Positions 13,140 to 23,934 of a stretch of 64,000 nucleotides of DNA are shown here, in pieces. A model generated the notes under the pieces. That model was not told where the DNA came from. It worked only from the letters and a program-made list of their open reading frames with translations, and ran no database searches. The position numbers and the translations under genes are program-made. The DNA lies in the NCBI GenBank assembly GCA_039000515.1, contig JBCFYV010000001.1, forward strand, positions 66,557,919-66,621,918, given 5' to 3'. Numbering within the stretch: position 1 is the first letter of the stretch; the number at the start of each line of letters is the position of its first letter. This DNA comes from Timema cristinae. Taxonomy: Eukaryota > Arthropoda > Insecta > Phasmatodea > Timematidae.

Positions 13140-13585
13140 TTTTTAGTTCTAGTGTTTAAAAATGTAGATATTTACACAAAACTCGTAGTATATGTGAAAC
13201 TAGATAATATACATTATCAAACCCAAGCAAAAATTATGCTATACTTATGTAAAGCATTTTTTGACTCCTGGTTTTAAATTTTATTTTAAAAGAATTAAAG
13301 TCTTCACTGTATATTTGGATGAATAAAAAGATCAATACTGGGTCCACATGGGTCAACACTTTGTAATAAAATTTCAACTTCGAGTTAAAAAAATTAAATT
13401 TGATTAGGGGATGTACAACTTATGGTTATCGCATTGCTATTAAATTCCTCATTTATAAAGTTTGACAAATAAAAAAGGTAAATATTGACTATCGAGTCTA
13501 AAATTATAGAGATAGAACAGTGCTGTACAAACATTACCCTAAGAGGTTGAAGGAAAGAGAACAAACACTTTTTGAGATAATTACT
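13140..13585 (+). repeat. dispersed repeat, copy 1
   Basis: About 440 bp aligns by eye along its length with 57925-58370. Shared blocks include CATCGCATTGCTATTAAATT and CCTAAGAGGTT. No protein coding is seen. Both copies lie in Grip introns on the same strand. Confidence 0.75.
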
Positions 13586-13656
13586 TATTTCTTACTTTAC
13601 TCTTACCGTGCCTGCCTTAAAATGTGAGTGAAGAATGACCCTGGACACAGGACGAT

Positions 13657-13730
13657 TCCTGGATAGCTCAGCGGTTAGGGCATTGGCGTACTAAGCCAAA
13701 GGTCCCGAGTTCGATTCCCGTGTCCAGTTG
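13657..13730 (+). other. tRNA-like sequence (SINE head or tRNA pseudogene)
   Basis: It has an A box (TAGCTCAGCGGTTAGGGCA), a perfect 5-bp anticodon stem TTGGC/GCCAA around a 7-nt loop GTACTAA (anticodon position ACT), and a B box (AGTTCGATTCC). The acceptor stem pairs only over CTGGA/TCCAG and the T stem has mismatches. It could be a degenerate tRNA or a SINE head. I do not call it functional. Confidence 0.45.
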
Positions 13731-13796
13731 TCATATTTCAATGTTCAAAACATGATAAAATGTATCTGGTCACACATAAGATAGTGTAATGTTCAC

Positions 13797-14084
13797 CTCT
13801 CTGCTATACTGGCTGCGATGACGCCCTCGATGATAATCCTGCCAGTGCTGGTGGCCGCTAGAGTTACTCCCAAGTCCTTGTCACAGGGTCGTTCAATCTC
13901 CACCAAGAGTCGTCCAGTGGCGCTGCGCACGCACTCGAGCAAATTCACGTCATATTCCACAGTCATTGTGGTGGTAGCACACTCTGAACTGTTGAGCAGT
14001 TCCTGAGCCTCTGTCAATGTCGCTTCATTCAGAGATGTGCCATTCACTGCAATCAGTCGGTCTCCAGACCTCAAAGTGCCTTCT
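13797..14084 (-). CDS. Grip: Grip exon: second half of PDZ2 and first half of PDZ3
   Basis: The translation begins EGTLRSGDRLIAVNGTSL, the end of a PDZ domain. It passes through the linker VEYDVNLLECVRSATGRLLV, the strongly conserved GRIP PDZ2-PDZ3 connector. It then enters the next PDZ (KDLGVTL as the carboxylate-binding loop) and stops at the IAASIAER helix start. Acceptor AG is at 14085-14086 (TTTCTAG). The donor, GTGAAC, starts at 13796. The exon starts with 1 nt completing Arg and ends with 2 nt, which joins in frame to the exons at 22315-22477 and 4287-4474. This exon is the best evidence that the gene is Grip rather than another multi-PDZ gene. Confidence 0.9.
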
Positions 14085-14379
14085 CTAGAAATATAGGAGA
14101 ACTTTGGTTAGACTATTACAATCACTGAAATACCAAAATTTAATGTAGTAAAGATACAAAAAAGGAAATAATATGTCCATACAGCAGCATAAAACCCAAA
14201 TATTTTTTCAAAGAGCCCGTTCATACAAGATTGTACAATTCTAAAATAATATTTAGTAAATATAATAATGAGGTTTCCATTAATATTCATTTTTATGTTT
14301 GTAATTTTCTGTATATTTATTTATTAATACTTTTAGGCCCTACTAATATTATCAGCCTAACTTAGCGATACTCACTGCA
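14085..14379. other. intron between PDZ2/3 exon and LINE
   Basis: AT-rich, no feature seen. Confidence 0.5.
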
Positions 14380-14819
14380 GCGTTTTTTTTTTGCCACGTG
14401 ACTAAAATTCTCGCGAATAATTCTAATGTCCCTTTCATAATAGAGGGAAAATCCCGTTTGTTTCCAACCCGTTCAATTTCTGTTGTGCTAGTGACGGGGT
14501 TAAGAATACATCAAAAACCCGCGTCAACTCCGACACCTCCCACCAAGGGGTGTCGGTAGGTAAGAAACGCCTGGCTGAATTTTCTTCGGACTCGGAAGAC
14601 TAGGTTACACGCTTCGCAAGTGTCGACAGCTCGTGCATTCCGTGGTCGTGGAGGGACTGTCTTCAGGACCAGACCTAACGTTGATGCGTGATGATTCGAG
14701 CAGAAGGGGTAAGGCCGGTAACACCAGGAATCTACCGGGGGGCAACAAATAACCATTTAGGCGGTAGCTCTGGTGATGAGAGTGAGGTAAACGGTAGCCT
14801 GGGCTAAGGTGCACCAGCT

Positions 14820-15655
14820 TTGGGCAAAGGTGGGAAGAGGCAGAAACCTAAGAGTAACAACGCAAGTCACGCCTCATCCCAGCCTGATACTGGTGGTTCT
14901 GGGCCGGCTCACAAAGCCAAGGGGAAGATCCCTCCCATCATATTGTGTGACGTGGAGGATTACTACAAGATTGCGAGGGCCAGCCAATCCAAGGATCAAG
15001 AGCCTGTGGAAGTGGTCAGGCAGCCGGGGGATCAAGTGCCCCTCCAGTGTGGGTCTGAGGAAGCTTGCCACGCCCTCCAGAAGTTCCTGCCGAGCTTGGC
15101 CCTCCAGAAGTGGTTCTACGAGCTAGGATGGAAGTGATGATCATGGTCTTGGTGAAGGGACTCCTGATACGGACAAACCTTGGCGATATCCAGGAAGAAC
15201 TGGTGGAAATGGGTTTCCCCGTGAAATCCGTCACCAAGATGCTCTCACAGTGGAAACGGGATAAAAGGGCCGGAGAAAGGCAGTGGTTGCCGAACCTCGT
15301 TGTCTCTCTGACTCCCAGGGAACATATCGAAAGGCTGTACTCCATGTCAGTCCTGTGTGGGTTCCGCGTCAGGGTGGAGAAGTACAAGTCTCCCGGGGCC
15401 CGGTTCAGTGCAAGAATTGTTTCCAGTTTGGGCATGTGCGGAGGGATTTCCGTACTAACTCTAGGTGTGGGTTCTGTGGTGATGATCACGAGAGGGGCGG
15501 GTGCCAGGAGGAGAGACGATTTCCCCGAAGTACCTTCACTGAACAGGAGCCCACTCCTCAGCGTGGTGGGGCTGTCCCACGTGCAAGTCCTTGTGGGCGG
15601 CAGGAACTATACGGGCCTCCAAGGATCAAGAAGGGAGGACGGATGGTTTAAGTGA
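14820..15655 (+). pseudogene. LINE ORF1 (gag-like) remnant
   Basis: A basic, glycine- and serine-rich start (KVGRGRNLR or KGGKRQKPKSNN depending on frame) leads into two frame-shifted pieces. At about 15395-15510 lie two CCHC-type zinc knuckles. The first (CKNCFQFGHVRRDF) has lost its last cysteine. The second reads CGFCGDDHERGGC. This is the usual RNA-binding ORF1 of Jockey elements, broken by at least one frameshift. Confidence 0.65.
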
Positions 15656-16199
15656 AGGTCAGAAGCCCTCGAGGTCCGTTGAGATATGGAAGGTGACTGT
15701 GACTCCACCTCCAAAACCAAAGCCTCTGGTGCATTCTTTCGCCATTGTGTTGTCAGGGAAACCAAACCCTCTACTTCAGGCTGAGGCACCTGTCAAAGCC
15801 ACCTTACCAGAACCAGTGGCATCAAGTTCTTCCCTCTCGCTCGAGGACCCATCCAAGACCGCTCCAATCCCAACCCTCATGTCTCCATCCCCCGCAACCT
15901 ACTCCTCTATCCTCACCCTTTTGCACCCCTCCAACCCTTTCCTATCACTCCCCACTCATACCCTTTCATCCCTGCCACTCCCACACCCAACTCGCTCTCC
16001 ACACCTACCCCAGAGAGTGAGAGTGCAAAACTCAAAAATGTCATTGAGCTACTAAAGGGCATTCCGGGACTGGATACATGGGACTTTTCATCAAGTCTCT
16101 TGAGGAAGGTTCAGGAATCTTCAAGGAGTATCCACGGCCACCTGGTCATGGAGTACATCATCCTCTACCTGGTCTCGCATGGCAGTACACCCGAATAGA

Positions 16200-16694
16200 G
16201 GACCACTAGTGCTGAAGGAGCTCACGGTCGCACTCTGGAACGCCAATGAAGTCGAGAGGAAGAAGGCTGAGCTTGAAAGTTTCCTGGAAAAGCATCTTGT
16301 CGAAGTAATGCTGTTGGGAGAAACCCACTTGCGCTCCATAATGAAGTTGGCATTAGCAGAGTTCATCTGCCATTGGAGCGACCAATCGGGGGATGTGGGA
16401 AGGGGCTTGACGGCGGTCCTAGTCCGAAGTTGCCTTGACCATCACGTAATCTCGCTTCCTCCCCTCCAACACATGAAAGCAACGGCTATCCTGGTGACCT
16501 CTACCCACCCAGTGTGTCTCATTTCCATCTACTTCCCTCCCTACCACCGGTTCAACCGGGCTACGAGGGCTGACATGGAGGTGCTGCTTCGAGGTACCTC
16601 ACCTGTTTTAATCGGTGGTGACTTCAACGCTAAGCACCCTTCATGGGGCTCTAGGATTATGTGCACTCATGGTGGATTGCCCACGACGTCATAG
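16200..16694 (+). pseudogene. LINE apurinic endonuclease domain remnant
   Basis: The reading begins LTVALWNANEVERKKAELE and contains the catalytic LLGETHL (Glu) motif and later GGDFNAKHPSWGSR (the D-F-N-A-K-H signature). A frameshift or stop ends it after the GGDFNAKH block, before the SDH motif. This domain would nick target DNA for target-primed reverse transcription. Confidence 0.75.
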
Positions 16695-17423
16695 ATCTAC
16701 ACGGCTTGGTGGCTTCTGGCCCCCTCTTCACCCACTTTCCTCACAATCCTTTTGGTGCCCGGACATCCTCTAATTCGTTGTTTCCAGAGGGATCAGAAGG
16801 CGGTTAGTACTGAAGTCTCTAGCTGGGATAGACTCAGATCACAACCCGTTCTTGTGAACCTGGGACGTGCAGTGTCCTTCATAACCCGAAAAACCCGACC
16901 TAAAGCGCACTGACTTGGTCAGATTCACAAATGTGTTGAGAGAGAGGTTGGGACCCACCCCTACCTTTCGAACAGCAACAGAAATCGATCGCGGTGCGGA
17001 GTTCACAACTTCCTCCATCAAAGAGTCACTCGAATATTCGACGCCGAGGCACCATCCTAAGATGGCGCCACAGGCTACTTTTCTTGATTCTATCATCAGG
17101 CACGTCCAGGAGAGAAATAGGCTGAGGATGACTTGGAAAATCTCGAGCAACCCGGTAGACAAGGCCAAATAGAGCCGCAAAGTCCATCCGGTTACATATA
17201 TGGTCCCAGAATACCGGAACAGTGTCCGTGAGGACAAGATTGAGAGCCTGTGTGTGCAAGACAGGTCCCTGTGGTGCATAACGAGGCAATTTATGTGGGT
17301 CCCCGACCAAGGCCACCTATTGTAGGTCGTAACGTGGTGGCCAACTCCGACCAGGAGAAGGCCGACGCTCTCGCTGAGCACTTCAAAGCACAATTTGTAC
17401 TGACTGACGACCCGTGATACCCG

Positions 17424-18250
17424 GTGCAGATTGCGCACGTGGCTCAGGTTATCGGTGCGGTCTTATACGGACTCTTGGATGAACCTGAACCCATGGAGGC
17501 TACAGAAATGTCGTGGGCGTTAGCTGCTCTAAGACTAAACAAGGCCCCCGGACGTGAAGGTATCAATAACGCGGATCTCAGAAAGCTGCTCCTGGAGACG
17601 ATTAACATCCTTATGGAGTTATTCAACGCTGTACTGCTCCTGAGTCCCTTCTCCGAGATCTGGAAGCACGCCAACGTCCTCTGCTTTCATAAACCAGGTA
17701 AGGACCCAGCACTAGCTCGTCTTACCGACTGATCAGCTTGCTCGACTGTTTCGACAAGTTGTTCGAGACACTTATACTGACGAGACTGATCCAACATGTT
17801 CACGAGGCAGGCATCTTGGTGGATGAGCAGTTCAGCTTTCAGGCGGGACACGCTACGTCTCACCAACTCGTTCAGCTCGTGGAGCAAGTCACGAGGAACT
17901 TCAACATCAAAAGGCTGACTGATACTGTCTTTTTCGACCTGGCAAAGGCCTTTGACCGTGTTTGGCACGAAGGTCTCCTTTTCAAACTCCTCTCCCTGAA
18001 CCTGCCCTTCTACCTAGTTAAGGTTGTACAATCTTATCTATCCCAACACACCTTTTCCACTACCTTTGGGAACGCCACTTCCCAAGTCAGAAGCATCTGG
18101 ACTGGAGTGCCACAGGGTTACCTCGTGGGCTAGGTGCTCTTCAGTCTTTATGTGAACGACATTCCAAAATCCCCAGACACCAAGTTGGCACTGTATGCGG
18201 ACGAAATGTCTCTAGTAGTGGAGTCGTGGCGAGGTCAGATGGTAGGGTAG
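17424..18250 (+). pseudogene. LINE reverse transcriptase remnant
   Basis: Recognisable blocks are LRLNKAPGREGINNADLRKL (finger region), FSFQAGHATSHQLVQLVEQV, VFFDLAKAFDRVWHEGLL (motif A with the first catalytic Asp) and SIWTGVPQG (motif B). At about 18190-18215 is a damaged motif C, LYADEMS, in place of the usual F/Y-A-D-D. Stops lie after motif B (18132) and near 18248. The second catalytic Asp of motif C is changed to Glu, so the enzyme would be inactive even if read through. Confidence 0.8.
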
Positions 18251-18990
18251 AAAGGTGACTCCAGACGCACCTGACGCAGTTGGGATGGCTGACCACCTGG
18301 AGGACAAATACTAACGTGGAGAAGAGCATTGCAGAGCTCTTCACATGGAAAAGAAAGTTCTACAGGCCAAACCCACTCCGGCTGTTTGGAGAGCAGATAA
18401 GATGGGCGAACAGTGCTAAGTACCTGGGACTCAGGCTGGACACCAAACTGATTGGCGACTACTCTGCACTGAGAGACACAACAAGGCGAGGAAAACGCTG
18501 GGAATCTTAGGCTCACTGCTTAACATGCGTAGTGCCCTGTCTACAAGGAATGGTCTGACTCTGTACAATCAGTTGCTCAGCTCGATTCTTGACTATGCGT
18601 GTTCTGCTTGGGGCCACCTGGCGGACACGTTTATGAGGAGGATGTAGGCGTTCTAGAGCAGGTGTCTGAGGATCATTGTGGACACACCTTGGTAAGTTGG
18701 GAATGGATATGCCTACCATCAAGGACCCCTTCTGGAAGCTGGCACAATCCTTCTAAGACAGACTTCTTCGTGCCCCCCCCCCTACCCCGTGCCACCAATC
18801 CTCTTATACATGGGCTTGGGAATTAATGTCATCGATCCTGGAGGGTGCCAAGACGTTCCAAAGCCCTGATCGGATAAGCGAGAAGTGTAAAACAGTGTTT
18901 TGGGAGGCTCTCACCCAGCCCCCTCATAGAGTATTATCTCCACATGTAGCTCTAAAAACCCTTATTCGTTTTCCCAATATACTTTTTTCC

Positions 18991-20604
18991 CCGCCAATAT
19001 TAATATTTTTTTTTCTTTGTTTCAGAAACTTCGCGAAATGCGACAGTCTGTTTCTTTAGAATTCGAAAACCACACGGCGTGACCAATTGGTCGGTACGTG
19101 TTGGAATTTGCTCTCGTGCTCCCCTTCAGGGTGCATCAGATCATGCTAATATGCGACTGTGAATGCAATACTGGTAACGACAGTTTCCACATGAGCGTGA
19201 GGTGTGCGATGATGGGTTAATTCGGTGGAACTGGTAGTGGTAGTGTATGGGATACAAAGGAGTGGAATGAGGTCGTATCAAAGCCTAAAGAGATGTGTTT
19301 TTTTTTGTAAAGGTGGGTCTTGCTGACACCAGAGGTGGTTTTTCTGGGGTATGCGGAGTGGTACGGTGGGTCAATAGGGAGCAGAGGGTGGAGTTTATAC
19401 TTTGGAAAGGAAGGGAGAAAACCCGACTGCGGGTGAATATGTGGGGTCTGCTCCTGTGTTGGTTCCCAGATGTCCTTAAAGGCATCGTACTTCTCTTCAT
19501 GGAGTTTGTTATTGTTTCGACCTTTACTGCGGCGATACTGTGACGTCATAAGGCAAACAGGAGGGAGTGTCTCGATCTTGGTGCTCTAGTGAGTATTAAT
19601 TCATTTCAATTTTTCTTATCTCCAAACATAATCACACATGGTACATGGGGGAAGGCTGGACCTACACCTCCCCCTTAGTCTTATACTCTAAAATCTACGA
19701 TAGAACATGTCATCCTACCCTTTTATAAGTAACATGAAAGAAATCAGTTTCACAAATTATTTACATATAGGTACAACATTTATTATTCAATCTTTTTGGA
19801 TAATGTGCTACAGTCTGGGAATTCTTCGTTTTTACGCACTCTTTTACGGAGAATAAGGACTACTGGGCTGTTCCGCCTGTCGCGCACTGGGGGTTAATTT
19901 GGGGTGGTGGGTTTTCCTAGGTGGCTGCACGAGGGTTGGCTGAGGGTAGCAGATGGGTGACCTGGTATGTCCGCTTGCTACCAGGTGGCCCTGCCTGTCT
20001 CGGCTGTGGGTGTAGTTTCTCGTGATAGTGTTCGGAACGGTCACCAGGCACCGTACCCTTACGGTCGCAGCATAACCAATTAACTGGGCTTGTTCCAAGC
20101 TTATACTAGTATTTTCGATAATGAAGTGCCATAGAAAACATTAACTCTAAATATCCCTAAGGACCTTTTCCACTTCAGACGATATAATTTTTGAATTGTT
20201 TCAGCCATTATGGAAAACTTTCTTGACAACTTGACAGGCTCTTTATATCCCTAAATGATTTACTAGATAAAAATATATTATAAACATGTATTTGATGTCA
20301 TTTAGAGACTTTGAATTACTGATCTCTCCCTCAAGAATGAAAATTATTATTTCGGGAGGAACTTAATTGTGATTATTTGATAATGTGTGGATAAATTTGG
20401 TTATATTCCAAAAATGCAAAAATAAAATTATTCAAGTAGATAGACCATCTACCTTGAAAAGCTGAAAAGTAACAATCTGATTTTGCTTGATTCAACTATT
20501 ATGTAGTATCTCTTAAACTCTAGTCGCTTCAAGTTTTATTAATTTCTTTAGCGTTTTCTACCCAATAATACACGATTATAGATCTCATCAATTGATTCTT
20601 GGCA
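18991..20604. other. GC-variable intronic block, no identified gene
   Basis: 19060-20100 is richer in GC than flanking intron and holds overlapping short open frames without recognisable motifs. One minus-strand frame at 19217-19549 has a basic start followed by KLHEEKYDAFKDIWE. It may be an LTR or another unidentified element. 20100-20604 is ordinary AT-rich intron. Confidence 0.35.
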
Positions 20605-21195
20605 AGACCGTAGCAAGACAACAATTTCAGGGGGGCGGGGGGGCACATCCCCCAATTTACGGAGGCAAGAAAAAATTCTAAATTATAAACGGTTCTAGAA
20701 GCTATCTAAAGTGTTTTTATAGCAACATAACCCCTAACTGCCGAAGTTTAGGAAAGTTCTAAATATTGAACATCTCTAGAAGCTTCCTAAACTGTTTTTT
20801 TTATGGCAACATGGCCTCCTAACTGCCGGAGTCTAGGACAAATTCTAAATATGAAACACTTCTAAAAACACTCTAGTGTTTTTTATGCTAACACAACCAC
20901 ATAACTGCCGGAAGCAAGTAAACATCTATATATTTAAACACTTCTAGAAGCTCTTTAAACTGTTTTTTATGGCCACATAGCCCCCTAAATGCCAAAGTCT
21001 AGAAACAATTCTAAATATTAAACACCTCTATAAGCTTTCTACAGTGTTTCTTATGTTAACACAGCCCCCTAATTTGTAGATCTACTTATAGTCTACCTTA
21101 ATTTTAATATGGTTCAAGCCATAAATAAAGCCATATATATTTTATTCATAACATTTTGGTTGGGGGGTTTAACCCACCCGACTGCGGCCTTGATT
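20605..21195. mobile_element. MITE-like element carrying an internal minisatellite
   Basis: The borders show related inverted ends: GACCGTAGCAAGAC near 20606 and the inverse of GGCCGCAGTCGGGTGGG near 21172-21190. G-rich tracts (20630-20643 and 21160-21170) lie just inside. Between them run about five degenerate units of about 83 bp (20670-21085). Each contains ATTCTAAATAT, CTTCTAGAAGC and CCCCTAACTGCC variants. The element has no coding capacity. Confidence 0.5.
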
Positions 21196-22314
21196 CTTAG
21201 GCAAATCAGAGAAGTTGGTATGGGTCAAGGAATATTATTAATATTTCCCACAAGCTCAAACGATTGAGTTCTTGCACATGACAGGGATCAGTTTAAGCAA
21301 CCTACTCGTGAGGCAATTCCAGCAGGAGTGGGTGCTATGCTGATTAATATGATGTAGGATGGGATAGAAGCCACTATCGACTTTGGTTTAGTTACACTTA
21401 CACATATATAATATTACAAATTGGACTAAAAGGCCTTACCACTAATTTTTGTAGCGTGGAAGATTCATCAATATGTTTACGAAAGACCAACTACTTAGCG
21501 CTTGGAATTATTAATGCAGATCTCATTAAGCCATAATCATTTCAACACGACGGTGCCTGAGCATCCGCTAGGTGATTAAATAGTTATTGGAAACATCCTC
21601 AAGCTATCACGCTTTTAGAAACAGACTGCCAGTACGCATTAACCTCACCTCTTCCATGGATCATTAAACTTTTATCTGTAATTGATGTCGATTTTGCGGT
21701 GTCAATAGATGGAATAATACTCACAGAAAGATAACAAAACCATCGAGAAATTAGTCGGCACAGGTAGATATTTTTGAAATTAACAGCCTAATTATACCTT
21801 ATGAGCCAGCTGACCATCACTAGCATAACAGTGTAAGCTAGTGTTCTTGCAAAGATAAATTGACTCAGGATTTCCTACAGGGCAAAGCAAAAACTCCCTT
21901 TAATAGTTGGGGATCAATTTATTGGTTATTACATCACGTAATCGTAGGATTTCAGTTCAAGTCTCATAATTCTTAAATTATTTGAGTCACTCATGGCGTT
22001 CCCTTAACATTGTAGAAAACCTAATTCCGAAAGGAGCCATCTCATGTATGTGTACATATGTGTTCTCACGCGTGTACGTGTCTGTGAACAATTTTTCATT
22101 TGAGTATACAAATTTGGTGTTTGGCTATCAAAATCTTATCTTAATTAAGCAATAAAGAAAAAGAATAGAGCAACCATATCATATACAAATAGTTAATAAT
22201 TCAGTGAAATAGATCAAACTCAGTTTAACAGCAATATATTTGTGACACTCTGTTGAAATTTAGCTTGATACCACACTGCAAAGGTGTTGGGTTAGCGAGA
22301 ACCAAAGCCGATAC
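21196..22314. other. AT-rich intron, no gene seen
   Basis: No coding signal or clear repeat recognised. Confidence 0.4.
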
Positions 22315-22477
22315 CTGTGTGCAGGTCCTCCTGGTCGCACGTAAGTGATGACTAGTGGGCGACACAACAAGGGGTCCGGGTGGACTCCTCCTCGCAAGGT
22401 GAGTCCCAGGCTTCCCTCTTCTTTCTTCAGTGAAATATGGACTATCCGAGGAACCACACTCGGCATGGACTCGGACT
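22315..22477 (-). CDS. Grip: Grip exon: first half of PDZ2
   Basis: The translation includes PRIVHISLKKEEGSLGLTLR (beta1 and the carboxylate-binding loop LGLT) and CRPLVITYVRPGGPAHR. This matches the first half of GRIP PDZ2, including the family-typical R-P-x-V-I-T-x-V-R-P-G-G-P-A block. Acceptor AG is at 22478-22479 (ATTGTTGCAG) and donor GTATCG starts at 22314. The exon starts with 2 nt of a split codon and ends with 2 nt, so it joins in frame to the PDZ2/3 exon at 13797-14084. In normal Grip a PDZ1 exon should lie upstream. In this window the next upstream exon encodes PDZ5 instead. Confidence 0.88.
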
Positions 22478-23746
22478 CTGCAACAATAACAACATACAGT
22501 TTGTATCTATACACATATTAATGTATACCCAGTACAGTACTGATAATACTCAAGCATTTTAAGCTATTTGCATTATGTTGTGTATAACAAAAAGAGTTCA
22601 CAACTGTCGCTACTCCCCAACCCACGAGCTGACGTGTCAGAATGGCTTGATGGGATGGCAGTGGCAAATAATTGTGGGGTTCGTTTTGATCTGGTCTATT
22701 GAAATAGATTAATTACTCTGCGAGTGTAAGATCGTGGGGTGGATTTTCATAGCTAGTTGAAATAGTTTTAAAAAAGGTCCTTGTTCTATCAAAGTCTCTA
22801 CTCAGCAATTCCGTGCTCTGGCCTATCTTCGGTGCTATATCTCTAACTGGTGGAGAACACACGACCACCGTTGCTCGGTTGTTATATAACTCGAGACTTT
22901 CAAGATGGGTTGGGGCGTCCTCCCCCGTACTGACTCAAACTGTATGATAGTCTTCTCACAAGCTGCTGTAACTTGGTGGCTGAGTAGGTAAAGCACTTCG
23001 AGGTAACCCGTTAACAGCTGGCATCCTTCCCCGACACCCTTTTCCCAAAATATCTAAAAACTCTCTTTTATATACCAAAAAGGAGGGATGTTTCCCCTAA
23101 GTTACTAGTTTTTCCAATACTCCGTGTTATGCTAATTGGCAAAACAATCTGTTTTTGAAAACATGACCTGGAACGCGTGCATAACTGCTGATTCAAAACA
23201 ATTGACAGTATGAGTTCTCAGGCTTACGTCATCCATCCTTACATGCTCTAGATAAGGGTTTCTCCAACTGTGAGGAGTGTGGGTGTTCCAGGTAAGGCGC
23301 CGCATCGTTAAACTGTTTGTTGACCGATACATTTTCAATTAGGATTAAAAGTTTGAACAATATATTTTACATTTCAATGGATTTGTAAATGTATGGACAA
23401 ACTGTTATATATGGTAGTATTACTCTAAAGGCAGTCAGGTACCTGACATGTGAGAGGGCTGAAGATGAAGACAAAAGACAGGTGACATGATTCATTCTCT
23501 CTTCTTCCTTCTTGCTCTACCATTTCGCATTCTTTCTGTGGTGGGTACATAAAAGGGTTTGATCAAGAGCTTACTTAAAAAAAAAGTTTTAAGTAGCTTT
23601 TTGTAGCCTGGTAGCATTGTTTTTGTTTTGCAACATTCCAGTATATGCAACGTAGCTCATAAGACCAGAGGAAATGTGGTTATTTTTAGTATTTTGTGAC
23701 TGTGCACTCTAATAATGATTTTTATCTATGTTATGTAAGTTGTACA
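22478..23746. other. intron, no gene seen
   Basis: A weak A-box-like segment (GGTGGCTGAGTAGGTAAAGC) lies near 22976 without a convincing B box. Otherwise nothing is recognised. Confidence 0.4.
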
Positions 23747-23934
23747 TAGGTGACTTGGCAGTTTAGGGGTAAGGTGTCGGACTTTTGTGTTGGGGGTCCG
23801 GGGCTCAATCCTTGGTCCCGGCACAGATTCATATGATTACCAAACCCTTCCTTCGCATCTGACAAGTCGTGTATTAATCACAACTTGTGAATGTGTGGAA
23901 TGCCAGGCCTCCACCGTGGTTCGGATTCCACGTT
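23747..23934 (+). mobile_element. tRNA-derived SINE, 5' part, split by the Polinton
   Basis: The A box is about TTGGCAGTTTAGGGGTAAGG and the B-box-like segment is GGGCTCAATCC. The body ends at the Polinton target duplication CACGTT. The SINE resumes at 41215 with CACGTTAAACTGAAGG and runs to the family tail CGTGTAGTAAGACGCCGTGC. The two halves therefore form one element interrupted by the Polinton. The head differs from the SINE at 10062 but the 3' tail is shared. Confidence 0.75.
23929..23934. other. Polinton target-site duplication, left copy
   Basis: CACGTT abuts the left terminus AGTAGCTAG. It is identical to 41215-41220. Six bases is the diagnostic duplication length of Maverick/Polinton integrases. 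Confidence 0.95.

Larger units (their letters stand above)
14380..18990 (+). mobile_element. Jockey-like non-LTR retrotransposon, decayed
   Basis: A GC-rich block stands out from the AT-rich intron. It reads in order: a 5' leader, a gag-like ORF1 with zinc knuckles, an APE-type endonuclease, a reverse transcriptase, and a C-terminal region. This is the order of Jockey/CR1-group LINEs. Frames shift several times and stops interrupt the reverse transcriptase, so the element is dead. It is inserted on the strand opposite to Grip, in the intron between the exons at 22315-22477 and 13797-14084. Both borders are approximate. No poly(A) tail or target duplication was identified. Confidence 0.8.

Noticed and set aside
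13657..13730. Functional tRNA gene
   Set aside because: The boxes are present but acceptor and T stems are mismatched. It fits a SINE head or pseudogene better.
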